Shown here: positions 1-8,633 of the stretch, one piece after another
Numbering within the stretch: the first letter of the stretch is position 1
Layout of the letters: each line of letters starts with the position of its first letter
Program-made: the position numbers and the translations under genes
NCBI GenBank assembly: GCA_964616465.1
Contig: CAZTTO010000007.1
Coordinates: 107,475 to 171,474, forward strand
Direction: 5' to 3'
Length of the DNA: 64,000 nucleotides
From: JAFLBI01 sp964616465
Lineage (GTDB): Bacteria; Bacteroidota; Bacteroidia; Chitinophagales; Chitinophagaceae
Notes under the pieces: generated by a model
What the model was told of the DNA's origin: nothing
Seen by the model: the letters and a program-made list of their open reading frames with translations, nothing else
Databases searched by the model: none

Positions 1-1712
1 CAGATGCGTATGAAGTACAACTAAAAGATAAATGGGGAAATATAAAGTGGTGGCTAATTAGCGGTGCACCTAGATACAACAATAAAGGTGAACCCTCAGG
101 ATCAATAGGAATTCATTTAGATATAACTGCCCAAAAGAATTTGGAATATGATTTAATTAAATCTAGAGAAGAAGCTAAAAAATTGGCAAAAACCAAACAA
201 AGCTTTCTGGCAAATATGAGCCACGAGATTAGAACCCCAATGAATGCAATCATTGGAATGGCTAACCAGCTTCAAAAAACAAATCTCAACGCTTCTCAAT
301 CAAGCTTACTCAATATCATTCAAACTGCGTCTGATAACTTATTAGTCATTATAAACGACATTCTAGATATTGCTAAAATAGAAGATGGTAAACTTGCAAT
401 TCATCCTGTAATATTTGAACTCCAAGAAACCATAAAAGAGAGTATTGATACACTTCAATTTAAAGCAGAAGAAAAGGGAATTTTATTAAGACAAGGAAAA
501 TTTGATCTTCTTATTGCTCGCTACTTAAAGGGTGACTCCAACAGACTGCGACAAATACTCTTAAATTTTTTAAGCAATGCCGTTAAATTTACTAATAAAG
601 GTAGTGTAACAATAGAATGTAGTTTAGCAAGCACAAGCATGAATAGTCAGTGGATTGAATTTAAAATTATTGATACTGGAATTGGTATGGAGGCGTCTTT
701 CTTAGAAACAATATTTGATCCATTTACTCAAGAAACTACTGGTAACTCCAAAAATAATATTGGAACAGGTCTAGGTATGTATATTAGTAAGCAGTTAATT
801 GAGTTAATGCAAGGTTCTGTTTCAGTTCAAAGTACAAAACATTTCGGTACTACTATTTCATTTAAACTCCCATTTGCAATTGCGCAAAAACCTGATACTA
901 AAAATGAAGAACTTAAAACTTTAATTAATCCAAATAAACTTAATCAGAGAAAAATTTTGATTGTAGATGATAATGAAATGAATAGACTGGTTGCAGAAAT
1001 GATAGTTCAGCAAAATGGCGCTAAAACTCTACATGCAGAAAATGGACAACAGGCAATTGAAAAATTGCAAAATGATATTCCAGATATTATACTAATGGAC
1101 TTACAAATGCCTGTAATGAATGGGTATGAAGCCACTCATTATATTCGAAATATTTTAAAAAATCCTATTCCAATTATTGCTTTAACGGCTAATGCAATTA
1201 AAGGCGAAAGAGAAAACTGTTTAGAAGCCGGAATGAACGATTATATATCCAAACCATTTAAAGAACAAGATTTAATTCAATCCATTCTTTCACTCATTTC
1301 TTTAAATGAGAACGAAGAAGCTAGAATTCTTGAATTAAATGAAGAAAACAAAAATGATCAACTACCCTATGACCTTTCAATTCTTCTACAAATAAGCAGA
1401 AATGATCATCAGTTTGTTAACAAAATGATTCAGCTATTTTGTGATGACCTTCCCTTTCAGATTGAACAAATAAAAGATGCAATAGCACAGGAAAATACTC
1501 AGATTATAGCTGCTAAAGCACACCGATTAAAACCAAGCACTACCAATTTGGGTATGCCAGCAATCACTCAAAAACTAAGACAAATTGAGTCTTTAGCAAA
1601 ACACGAAAAGTTTACTTATCATTTTGTTACTCTAACAAATTCATGCATTGAAGACTTAGAAAAAAATAGGTTACTTCTACTCGACTATTTGTCAAAGAAT
1701 TCGAAAATCTAA
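1..1712 (+). CDS. PAS hybrid histidine kinase with receiver and HPt domains, 5' end cut by window edge
   Basis: This is the C-terminal part of a multidomain sensor kinase that would autophosphorylate and pass phosphate His-Asp-His within one protein. The frame is open from base 3, so the TTG at 141 is internal. Bases 3-140 encode the end of a PAS/PAC domain (KWGNIKWWLISG, then GIHLDITAQK). Next come a HisKA domain with the H-box MSHEIRTPMN (His codon 222-224), a HATPase domain (N-box FLSNAVKF, G-box DTGIGM), a receiver domain (DDNEMN, acceptor Asp codon 1098-1100 in MDLQMPVMNG) and an HPt domain (AKAHRLKPS, His codon 1521-1523). HPt usually has G where this one has P after LK. No transmembrane segment is visible in the part present, and the input signal is unknown. 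Family call is firm; target unknown. Confidence 0.93.
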   Translation, partial: DAYEVQLKDKWGNIKWWLISGAPRYNNKGEPSGSIGIHLDITAQKNLEYDLIKSREEAKKLAKTKQSFLANMSHEIRTPMNAIIGMANQLQKTNLNASQSSLLNIIQTASDNLLVIINDILDIAKIEDGKLAIHPVIFELQETIKESIDTLQFKAEEKGILLRQGKFDLLIARYLKGDSNRLRQILLNFLSNAVKFTNKGSVTIECSLASTSMNSQWIEFKIIDTGIGMEASFLETIFDPFTQETTGNSKNNIGTGLGMYISKQLIELMQGSVSVQSTKHFGTTISFKLPFAIAQKPDTKNEELKTLINPNKLNQRKILIVDDNEMNRLVAEMIVQQNGAKTLHAENGQQAIEKLQNDIPDIILMDLQMPVMNGYEATHYIRNILKNPIPIIALTANAIKGERENCLEAGMNDYISKPFKEQDLIQSILSLISLNENEEARILELNEENKNDQLPYDLSILLQISRNDHQFVNKMIQLFCDDLPFQIEQIKDAIAQENTQIIAAKAHRLKPSTTNLGMPAITQKLRQIESLAKHEKFTYHFVTLTNSCIEDLEKNRLLLLDYLSKNSKI

Positions 1713-1723
1713 CCGCCTACCCC

Positions 1724-1807
1724 GCATAAGCGCCGTTTATCACATCAATTAAACTTTTTGCACATACAAAGGTCTTAGCAGCGTTTGTATGTATAGCTTG
1801 CGCTTTG
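1724..1807. repeat. Nested inverted repeat downstream of the hybrid kinase gene
   Basis: ACATACAAA (1762-1770) pairs perfectly with TTTGTATGT (1784-1792) around a 13-base loop. An outer pair AAGCGC (1728-1733) and GCGCTT (1800-1805) encloses it. The element starts just after the kinase stop and the sequence CTAACCGCCT. It is not followed by a T-run, so it is a poor intrinsic terminator. The layout of nested arms around a spacer resembles the elements near 58.5-62 kb, but no shared long sequence was seen. Confidence 0.5.
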
Positions 1808-1865
1808 CATTACAGAAATTAACCCAAAACAACACGAAAAAGATCTTATTAAGTAATTTTTATAT

Positions 1866-4754
1866 ATGAAGTATTTTTTCCTATTAGCTGCATCTACTTT
1901 GCTTGGGTTACATTCTTTCGGTCAGAACACTGGTACCATACGCGGATCATTAATAGATACTACAACCAAACAGATCCTTAAAGGTGCTTCTATTACAGTT
2001 TTAGAAGAAAAAGATTCCACTTTAGTGAAGTTTGGCTTAGCAGACGAAAAAGGGAACTTTGTAATTAATGACATCCCCTTTGGTAATTATCTTATGCTAA
2101 TTGCCTTTCAAGGCTATAAACCACAGTACAAAAATATTTCTCTTACAAGAACCAGTCCCTTAGTTGCCTTCCCTCCAATAATAATGGAAATACAAGCCAA
2201 TGAATTGAATGATGTAGTAGTAACTGCCTCCCCAATTGTTGTGAAGAAAGATACTGTTGACTTTAATGCCAATATGTTTAAAACTAAGCCTAATGCAACT
2301 GCAGAGGATTTGTTGAAAAAGCTGCCTGGGGTTGAAGTAGATAGAGACGGTAATGTACGTGCACAAGGACAACAAGTTACTAGAGTATTAGTAGATGGAA
2401 AACGATTCTTTGGTGATGATCCTAAATTAGCTACACGTAACCTGCCAACAGATATGATTGATAGAGTGCAGGTAATTGATGGTTTAAGTGATCAGGCCGC
2501 ATTTTCTGGATTTGATGACGGAAACCGAGAAAAAACAATTAATATCATCACAAAAAAAGATAGAAGAAAAGGATGGTTTGGTAAAGCATCGGCTGGTGCG
2601 GGTACTAACAATAGATATGAAAACAGCCTAAGCGTGAACCGCTTCAATGGCAATCAACAAATTTCTTTTATTGGACAAGGTAACAATACCAACAAGCAAA
2701 GTTTTACTGTCCAAGATATCTTAGGTTCTGTAGGAGGTGGTAATGCAGGAGGTGGCGGCAGAGGTGGAGCTGCAATTGCAAATTTAGGTGGAGGTGCTTT
2801 TAGACAAGCAAGCAGTGTATTGCAAAATTTCAGTACAGGTGCAAATGGAATTGTTGAATCTTGGGCAGGTGGATTGAACTACAGAGATAATTGGGGCAAA
2901 AAAACGGAAGTAAGTGGTAGTTATTTCTTTAATAACACACAAGTAATTCGTGATCAAACAAGTTTAACTGAAAACGTATTAGGAAGTGCTGGAGCGTCGT
3001 TATTTAATGAGCAGGTTTCTAAAGTAAATAACACAAATCAAAATCATCGTATCAACTTTAATATTGAAACTAGATTTGATTCGCTCACTTCTATGATTTT
3101 TAGACCAAATGTATCTTTTCAAAGAAGTTTTAATATAAACGAAAGTGTAAGTAATCAAACTCGCGGAAAAGTAATCAATGTAAACCAAGCTAAGTTTAGA
3201 AGCGAAAGTGAGAATCAAGGTGTAAATGCAAGTGCTGAATTGTTATTAAGAAGAAGATTTTTGAAAAGAGGAAGATCCATCAGTGCGAACTTCAATTTTG
3301 GTGGCAATACGAATGATGGAGAAGGCAACTCTTACACAACACAAATTAATTTAGCCGCCATCCCAAATAGATTTGACACTTTAGACCAACGATTTAATTC
3401 TGAATCTAATTCAAGAAATTTTAGTACCAACATTTCATATACAGAACCCATTGCAAAAAATTCGTTAATGGAATTCTCCTATAACTTCAATAATAATTTG
3501 AGTAATTCTGTTAGAGAAACATTTCGCTTTAATAGATTAACAGGACAATACGATATTGCTGATACTCTTCAAACGAACAATTTTGAAAATACTTTTAAGG
3601 CACATAGAGGAAATGTAAATTATCGCTACCAAAAAGATAAGTATAGCTTTAGTTTTGGAGGTGGTATTCAATGGGCAGATTTAGTAAGTATTAATACAAG
3701 CAGAAAAACCACTATAGATCAAAGCTTTATCAACTTCTTTCCCAACGCTAATTTTAGCTTCAATAAGAGCAGAACGGAAAGCTTCCGCTTCAACTATCGC
3801 GGAAATACCAACCAACCTAATGCTACTCAACTTCAACCCGTATTTGATATCACTAATCCATTGAATGTGCGTGGTGGTAATCCAAACCTGAAACAAGAGT
3901 TTCGCCATTTCTTTAACTTATTTTATAATAAGTTCAACTTCATGAATTTCAAAACAGTCTTTGCATCGTTAAACTTTAGTTTAACACAAAATAGAATTGC
4001 TAATTCAACATTTATTTACTTGCCAGGCGACCCACTTCCTCCTGGTATACCAGCTGGAGTAATACAGCCTGGTGCTATCATTTCGCAACCAGTCAATATC
4101 AACGGTGTTTATAGTGTAAGCGGCTTCTTCACATTCGGTCGACCACTAAAAAAACCTAAAAGCAATATCAATTTCACAACCAATGCTAGCTACAATCAAG
4201 ATGCTAGCTTTATTAACAGTGAAAAGAACTTTACCCGCAACTATGTCATTGGACAAACAGTTACCTGGACGATGAACGTGAAGGAGAAATTAGATATTAA
4301 CCTTACAAGCACTTCAACATTTAATGGTGTTAGAAACACTTTCTCATCAGCACAAAATCAAAACTTCTTTAGTCAGTTAATTTCTGCGGATTTTACCTAC
4401 AGCAATAAAAAGCGCTTGCTAATGGGAAGTGATTTTGACTTGAATATTTTTGCAGGAAGAACAGACGGATTTAACCAAGCAATTCCTTTGTGGACTCCAT
4501 TTATTGCTTATCAAGTATTTAAAAATAAAAGTGGAGAAATTAGATTAAGCGTATTTGATATTCTTAATAAGAATACATTTATTGATCGTACCATAAATGC
4601 TAACTCAATAAGAGATGTGCAAACACAGGTACTTCAACGTTATATGATGCTGAGCTTTACTTATAACCTCAGAAAGTTTGGTGGTCCACAACAGCCGAAT
4701 CAAATGATGAATATGATGCAACGATTTATGCCTAGAGGTGGTATGAGAATGTAA
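1866..4754 (+). CDS. Outer membrane beta-barrel protein of the TonB-dependent receptor-like class
   Basis: A 962-residue outer membrane protein. A signal peptide (MKYFFLLAASTLLGLHSFGQ) is followed by a carboxypeptidase-regulatory-like beta-sandwich (GTIRGSLIDTTTKQILKGAS), a plug-like region (DVVVTASPIVVKKDTVDF, LLKKLPGVEVDRDG) and a long barrel rich in aromatic/Asn strands. This fits the outer-membrane-beta-barrel family common in Bacteroidota rather than classical SusC: there is no adjacent SusD and no clear TonB box. A Gly-rich loop (about residues 290-312, GGGNAGGGGRGG) and a Met/Gly-rich C-terminus (QPNQMMNMMQRFMPRGGMRM) are unusual; the tail could bind metal, but that is only inference. 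It is a single-gene unit with a shared terminator against the convergent HAD gene. Ligand unknown. Confidence 0.85.
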   Translation: MKYFFLLAASTLLGLHSFGQNTGTIRGSLIDTTTKQILKGASITVLEEKDSTLVKFGLADEKGNFVINDIPFGNYLMLIAFQGYKPQYKNISLTRTSPLVAFPPIIMEIQANELNDVVVTASPIVVKKDTVDFNANMFKTKPNATAEDLLKKLPGVEVDRDGNVRAQGQQVTRVLVDGKRFFGDDPKLATRNLPTDMIDRVQVIDGLSDQAAFSGFDDGNREKTINIITKKDRRKGWFGKASAGAGTNNRYENSLSVNRFNGNQQISFIGQGNNTNKQSFTVQDILGSVGGGNAGGGGRGGAAIANLGGGAFRQASSVLQNFSTGANGIVESWAGGLNYRDNWGKKTEVSGSYFFNNTQVIRDQTSLTENVLGSAGASLFNEQVSKVNNTNQNHRINFNIETRFDSLTSMIFRPNVSFQRSFNINESVSNQTRGKVINVNQAKFRSESENQGVNASAELLLRRRFLKRGRSISANFNFGGNTNDGEGNSYTTQINLAAIPNRFDTLDQRFNSESNSRNFSTNISYTEPIAKNSLMEFSYNFNNNLSNSVRETFRFNRLTGQYDIADTLQTNNFENTFKAHRGNVNYRYQKDKYSFSFGGGIQWADLVSINTSRKTTIDQSFINFFPNANFSFNKSRTESFRFNYRGNTNQPNATQLQPVFDITNPLNVRGGNPNLKQEFRHFFNLFYNKFNFMNFKTVFASLNFSLTQNRIANSTFIYLPGDPLPPGIPAGVIQPGAIISQPVNINGVYSVSGFFTFGRPLKKPKSNINFTTNASYNQDASFINSEKNFTRNYVIGQTVTWTMNVKEKLDINLTSTSTFNGVRNTFSSAQNQNFFSQLISADFTYSNKKRLLMGSDFDLNIFAGRTDGFNQAIPLWTPFIAYQVFKNKSGEIRLSVFDILNKNTFIDRTINANSIRDVQTQVLQRYMMLSFTYNLRKFGGPQQPNQMMNMMQRFMPRGGMRM

Positions 4755-4771
4755 AATGAATAATCAACTGT

Positions 4772-4805
4772 AAAAAACTCCTTTTTAATCGAAGGAGTTT
4801 TTTTA
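4772..4805. terminator. Bidirectional rho-independent terminator
   Basis: AAAAAACTCCTT (4772-4783) pairs with AAGGAGTTTTTT (4792-4803) around an 8-base loop. A-run and T-run flank both sides, so it serves the barrel gene on + and the HAD gene on -, whose stop codon overlaps it. Confidence 0.9.
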
Positions 4806-5426
4806 TATAATAGATTGAATCTCTGTTGTCCAGTCTTCAATGTGTTTTACATGATGCGTAACAAATCCCATGTGCTGAGCGGTCTGGATATTTCCAATGG
4901 TATCATCTATAAATAAGGTCGAAGCTGGATTAATATTGTATTTATCCATTACGTATTGGAAAATTGATACATCTGGCTTCCTTAACTGAATATGATGGGA
5001 ATAACATGCAACATCAAAATATCTTTCATTAAAATCTGATGCTTTAAACTGCTGCTGATAAATTAACATAAAAGCATCATAATGTATTTGATTGGTGTTA
5101 CTAAGCAGAATAATTTGATACCTGCTCCTCATTTGCTCTAACCATTTCAAATTCTTTTCTTCAAACTGAAGTAACATTGCATTCCATGCATGAATAATTT
5201 CATCATCGGTTGCATGTAATCTTGTTCTAACCCTCAGCTCCGTAATAAAATCATATTCTGAAATTTGTCCCTGCTCCAATTTTCCAAATAGATCATTGGA
5301 TCTATGTTGTGTGAAATATTCATCAAATGGATGTACACCAAGTTGTTCAAAAGCTTGTTTTGTTAAGCTATAGTTTAAATGCAACAACACACCCCCCAAG
5401 TCAACTAATAAGGTATTTACTGACAT
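4803..5426 (-). CDS. HAD-superfamily hydrolase (YihX-like phosphatase)
   Basis: A 207-residue cytoplasmic HAD-fold phosphatase. Motif I is VDLGGVLLHL, with G instead of the usual second Asp, as in the YihX/epoxide-hydrolase-like branch. Motif II is LLSNTNQIHYD, the motif III lysine lies in QLRKPDVSIFQ, and motif IV is FIDDTIGNIQTAQ. The helical cap lies after motif I. Sugar phosphates are typical substrates for YihX-like enzymes, but the substrate here cannot be read from sequence. It is the last gene of a minus-strand run with the glycosyltransferase (9-base gap) and the phosphoesterase upstream, so it is probably co-transcribed. Confidence 0.85.
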   Translation of the reverse strand: MSVNTLLVDLGGVLLHLNYSLTKQAFEQLGVHPFDEYFTQHRSNDLFGKLEQGQISEYDFITELRVRTRLHATDDEIIHAWNAMLLQFEEKNLKWLEQMRSRYQIILLSNTNQIHYDAFMLIYQQQFKASDFNERYFDVACYSHHIQLRKPDVSIFQYVMDKYNINPASTLFIDDTIGNIQTAQHMGFVTHHVKHIEDWTTEIQSII

Positions 5427-5435
5427 TTGGCAATG

Positions 5436-6434
5436 TTACGAAAATGACCAATTCTGCCAATGCCATTCTAGCTGCTTCTTAAGTATATCCATTGAGTAAG
5501 CATAATCGAGCCTCCTAGATGGCTCTTGTTGCAGTAAATGAAACAATTGATTTTGTATGTCTTCAAGACTATGTAATACTGGAACTCCCATTTCTTTGAG
5601 CGCAGCTGCATTACAAGCCTGCTCATATTGTCCTTTGATAGGAATAACCATTAATCGCTTTCCTAAATAAAGTGCTTCAGCAGGGGTTTCAAATCCACCT
5701 GCTGTTATAACGGTACTTGCATGTAACATACTTTCTGTAAATCCTGCATGCGAAGGTGGAATGAATTTGAGTTGATTTACTTGAGTCAATTCATTCACAT
5801 AAGTGGTGAATATTTCAACCTTTCTATCTCTTATCCAATAAAATGCTTTTGTCAATTCCTCTATACCGAATTGTGGTAAGTAAACAGTAATATGACCTTG
5901 ATTAGTGGGAGTTGCATGAATCAACTCATGTTTAATAATAGGGTGTAAGATCCACGAATCATAGCTATTAAAATGAAATCCAATATATTTTGATGCGGGT
6001 GCATATTTCTTTAATATAGTTTCACCAAGCACTTCTCTTTTTTTCGGCCTAGGCACGTTTTTGCTATGAAAACTCGCTTGGTGACCAATACCTAAACTTG
6101 GAACCTTCTTCAACCTACATGCTAATGCGCAAACAGGTTCAAAATCATTCAATACCCAATCGTACTGTTCAACTGGAATATTTTGCATATCCCGCCAAAT
6201 TTGAAAAGGAGCAAATGATTTTAGGATACGTTGATAATCCAATCCCCCACTCTTGCCATAAAATAAACTAATACCCTTACTTCTATATATAACAGGAAGC
6301 ATTCCATTTAATTGACTATTGCTTCCACTTAAAAAAATATCAACCTTTCCAAAAGTCTCTAACATTGGCAACAGTTCAATAGCTCTTGCAATATGTCCGT
6401 TTCCTGTGGCTTGAACAGCGTACAAAATTTTCAT
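5436..6434 (-). CDS. Glycosyltransferase-like protein (GT-B / GT28-type fold)
   Basis: 332 residues. The N-terminus MKILYAVQATGNGHIARA is the GxGH nucleotide-sugar glycosyltransferase start seen in GT28/UGT-like and MJ1255-like proteins. The C-terminal half holds the donor-site signature region HASTVITAGGFETPAEALYLGKRLMVIPI, with a GG-E motif. No signal peptide or obvious membrane segment is visible. It lies one base from the upstream LpxH-like phosphoesterase, a pairing that suggests a role in envelope glycolipids; that is inference. The acceptor is unknown. Confidence 0.75.
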   Translation of the reverse strand: MKILYAVQATGNGHIARAIELLPMLETFGKVDIFLSGSNSQLNGMLPVIYRSKGISLFYGKSGGLDYQRILKSFAPFQIWRDMQNIPVEQYDWVLNDFEPVCALACRLKKVPSLGIGHQASFHSKNVPRPKKREVLGETILKKYAPASKYIGFHFNSYDSWILHPIIKHELIHATPTNQGHITVYLPQFGIEELTKAFYWIRDRKVEIFTTYVNELTQVNQLKFIPPSHAGFTESMLHASTVITAGGFETPAEALYLGKRLMVIPIKGQYEQACNAAALKEMGVPVLHSLEDIQNQLFHLLQQEPSRRLDYAYSMDILKKQLEWHWQNWSFS

Positions 6435-6435
6435 A

Positions 6436-7323
6436 TTAGGAACCTGGTGTGGGTACTATTGGACTAGATCCCGATAATGAGTGGAAGAAGTAAGCTATTT
6501 CATCAGTTACAACATTAATAGCTGGTGCATGCTGATGCATTTTTACAACAGGAGTACTTGGCTGTAACAACTTAGAAGCATCAAATTGATAAATATGCCA
6601 ATCGCCATTGTAATACTCTAGGGAACTCAAATTCTCAATCCAATCTCCGCTATTCATATAGGTCACTTTGCCTTTTGCATTCACCATTTCACGCTTTTGA
6701 GGCTGATGAATATGACCACAAATCACATAATCGTATTCTTTCTCTATTGCTAGCTCAGCAGCCGTTTGTTCAAAGTTGTCAATCCAAGCAACCGCTTTCT
6801 TAACACTTTGCTTAACGCGTTTACTCAAGCTCATTTTCTCTTTTCCTAATCGTCTTAATATCCAATTGATACAGCTATTAGCCATAATCAATAAATCATA
6901 CCCATGACCACCCAACTTAGCTATAATTTTTGCAGTTCCTTTTGTTGTTGCGTCAAAGACATCACCATGGAAAATCCACGTCATTTTACCGTCAATCTCC
7001 ATTACAATCTTATCCGTTAATTGGAAATGCCCCCATTGCACATCGGTATACCTTCTCAAAAACTCATCGTGATTACCAGTAATATAAATAACCCTCACAC
7101 CTTGAGAAGCCATCTTCATAATTTCACGAATGACCATCATGTGTGTAACCGGAAAATATCTTTTACTAAACTGCCAACCATCAATGATATCTCCGTTTAA
7201 AATGAGAATTTTAGGGGAAACAGATTGTAAATAAGTGAGTAATTCTTTTGCATGACATCCGTAGGTTCCCAAATGAATATCACTTATAACAAGTACTTCA
7301 ACCGGACGCTTATCCATGTGCAA
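6436..7323 (-). CDS. Metallophosphoesterase, UDP-2,3-diacylglucosamine diphosphatase-like
   Basis: A 295-residue calcineurin-like phosphoesterase with the full dimetal motif set: ISDIHLG (Asp15, His17), LNGDIIDGW, TGNHDEF, HGDVFD and ICGHIHQP. In this family LpxH-type enzymes cleave UDP-2,3-diacylglucosamine to lipid X in lipid A synthesis, and many Bacteroidota carry this longer form. The protein may be the lineage's LpxH, but other pyrophosphatase roles are possible. It is first of a three-gene minus-strand operon. The start could be Met1 or Met3 (MDKRPVEV); both fit. Confidence 0.82.
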   Translation of the reverse strand: MHMDKRPVEVLVISDIHLGTYGCHAKELLTYLQSVSPKILILNGDIIDGWQFSKRYFPVTHMMVIREIMKMASQGVRVIYITGNHDEFLRRYTDVQWGHFQLTDKIVMEIDGKMTWIFHGDVFDATTKGTAKIIAKLGGHGYDLLIMANSCINWILRRLGKEKMSLSKRVKQSVKKAVAWIDNFEQTAAELAIEKEYDYVICGHIHQPQKREMVNAKGKVTYMNSGDWIENLSSLEYYNGDWHIYQFDASKLLQPSTPVVKMHQHAPAINVVTDEIAYFFHSLSGSSPIVPTPGS

Positions 7324-7408
7324 TTGTTTTCCAAACTTCTCAACTACACGTGAATAGATTGTTACTAGAACATTATGAGTATGTAAATACAGGATGAACA
7401 GAATGTTA

Positions 7409-8110
7409 CTAAAGATCTCCTAATTGCGGTCTAAGCACAATTTCTTCTACACACGCCTGAAAAGAAAGCTGCGAAGCAGCATAAACCATCTTTGCAACAT
7501 CGTCTGCCTGCATAATTCTTTGAGGATCCACCCCAGACCCAGACCAACTATCAGTATAAGCTGCGCCAGGCATTACAGAAGTGACTTTAATGCTAAACTC
7601 CTTTAATTCCTCACGTAGATTTTTTGAAAAACCTAGCAACGCATATTTACTAATACTATAACTACCTCCATTGGGATAAGCTTGCAAAGAAGCAATTGAG
7701 CAAATATTGAAAATATGGCCCATTTTACGTTCTGTCATAATAGGCAAAAAAGAACGCGTTAAGTGATAAGCACTCATGAGGTTTGCTTGTAACATAGCTT
7801 CTAAAGTTCCTGGAGCTTCATGTGCAATAGAACCAGGTAAGAACTGTCCAGCATTGTTAATGAGAATATCTGGACAACCAGCTTCTGCAATCACCCATTC
7901 TGAAAAAGCCATTACTTGTTCATAAATGGCCAAATCGGCTGGCATAGCTCTTATAGTTGACTGAGGATATTGAACATTCAATTCTTCTACCATTTTATAC
8001 AACTGATATTCATTTCTAGCACAAACTAGTAAGGTGTGACCATGGCTGGCATAGATTTCGGCCATTGCTCTTCCTAAACCTTTAGATGCGCCTGTAATAA
8101 CAACTTGCAT
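7409..8110 (-). CDS. Short-chain dehydrogenase/reductase
   Basis: A 233-residue classical SDR, an NAD(P)-dependent oxidoreductase. The cofactor motif is TGASKGLGRA at the N-terminus, the NNAG motif is in ILINNAGQF, and the catalytic Ser-Tyr-Lys is in SIASLQAYPNGGSYSISKYAL. The substrate is not predictable; many such proteins are annotated as FabG-like. It is divergent from the thioredoxin gene and has its own -7 box at 8125-8132. Confidence 0.88.
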   Translation of the reverse strand: MQVVITGASKGLGRAMAEIYASHGHTLLVCARNEYQLYKMVEELNVQYPQSTIRAMPADLAIYEQVMAFSEWVIAEAGCPDILINNAGQFLPGSIAHEAPGTLEAMLQANLMSAYHLTRSFLPIMTERKMGHIFNICSIASLQAYPNGGSYSISKYALLGFSKNLREELKEFSIKVTSVMPGAAYTDSWSGSGVDPQRIMQADDVAKMVYAASQLSFQACVEEIVLRPQLGDL

Positions 8111-8124
8111 AAAATGAATTTTTA

Positions 8125-8132
8125 CAAAAGTA
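8125..8132 (-). promoter_or_regulatory. Bacteroidota -7 box (TACTTTTG) for the SDR gene
   Basis: The reverse strand reads TACTTTTG, matching TAnnTTTG, 15 bases upstream of the SDR start. No clear -33 TTG was found. Confidence 0.55.
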
Positions 8133-8193
8133 TTTATTTTAAAATGGAAATTGACTTGTGATTATAGTCACCTATTTAGCACGCTCGTCATCT

Positions 8194-8201
8194 TACCTTT
8201 G
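8194..8201 (+). promoter_or_regulatory. Bacteroidota -7 box (TACCTTTG) for the thioredoxin gene
   Basis: TACCTTTG matches TAnnTTTG. It lies 12 bases upstream of the ATG at 8214 and inside any longer reading frame that starts at 8151. It therefore supports the ATG at 8214 as the true start. Confidence 0.6.
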
Positions 8202-8213
8202 CAAAAAATTATT

Positions 8214-8597
8214 ATGCCAACAGTTCAACTTACTACAGCGCAATTCAAAGAGCTCGTGTTTGATTATGAAAATAATTCAGATTGGAAATATCAAGGTAAC
8301 CTACCAGCAATTATTGATTTTTATGCAGAATGGTGTGGACCCTGCAAAATGGTGGCACCTATTTTGGAAGAGTTGTCTAATGAGTATGAAGACCAATTGG
8401 TTATTTATAAAGTAGATACAGATGTTGAACAGGAGTTATCGGCCGTATTTGGCATTCAAAGTATTCCCACATTATTATTTATTGGCGCGAATGGAGAACC
8501 TATGATGCAACCAGGGGCCTTACCTAAACATGTTTTCAAGAAAGTGATTGATGAGCATCTGCTGCCTCAACAAAAAACAGATGATATAACATCGTAA
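8214..8597 (+). CDS. Thioredoxin-fold protein
   Basis: 127 residues from the ATG at 8214. The active site is FYAEWCGPCKMVAPIL, followed by the cis-proline region IQSIPTLLFI. It has no signal peptide when started here, so it is a cytoplasmic thiol-disulfide reductant of the thioredoxin type. It is slightly longer than the usual 105-110 residues, with extra N-terminal (ELVFDYENNSDWKYQGN) and C-terminal segments typical of Bacteroidota thioredoxins. A TTG start at 8151 would put the -7 box inside the gene and is rejected. Confidence 0.9.
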   Translation: MPTVQLTTAQFKELVFDYENNSDWKYQGNLPAIIDFYAEWCGPCKMVAPILEELSNEYEDQLVIYKVDTDVEQELSAVFGIQSIPTLLFIGANGEPMMQPGALPKHVFKKVIDEHLLPQQKTDDITS

Positions 8598-8606
8598 TTA
8601 TTGATG

Positions 8607-8633
8607 AAAGTTCCATTATTGGAACTTTTTTTA
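8607..8633. terminator. Bidirectional rho-independent terminator
   Basis: AAAGTTCC (8607-8614) pairs with GGAACTTT (8621-8628) over a 6-base loop and is followed by a T-run. It separates the convergent thioredoxin and hybrid kinase genes. Confidence 0.85.

Noticed and set aside
8151..8213. Upstream extension of the thioredoxin gene from a TTG
   Set aside because: It would contain the -7 box TACCTTTG, and the added residues resemble no thioredoxin start.
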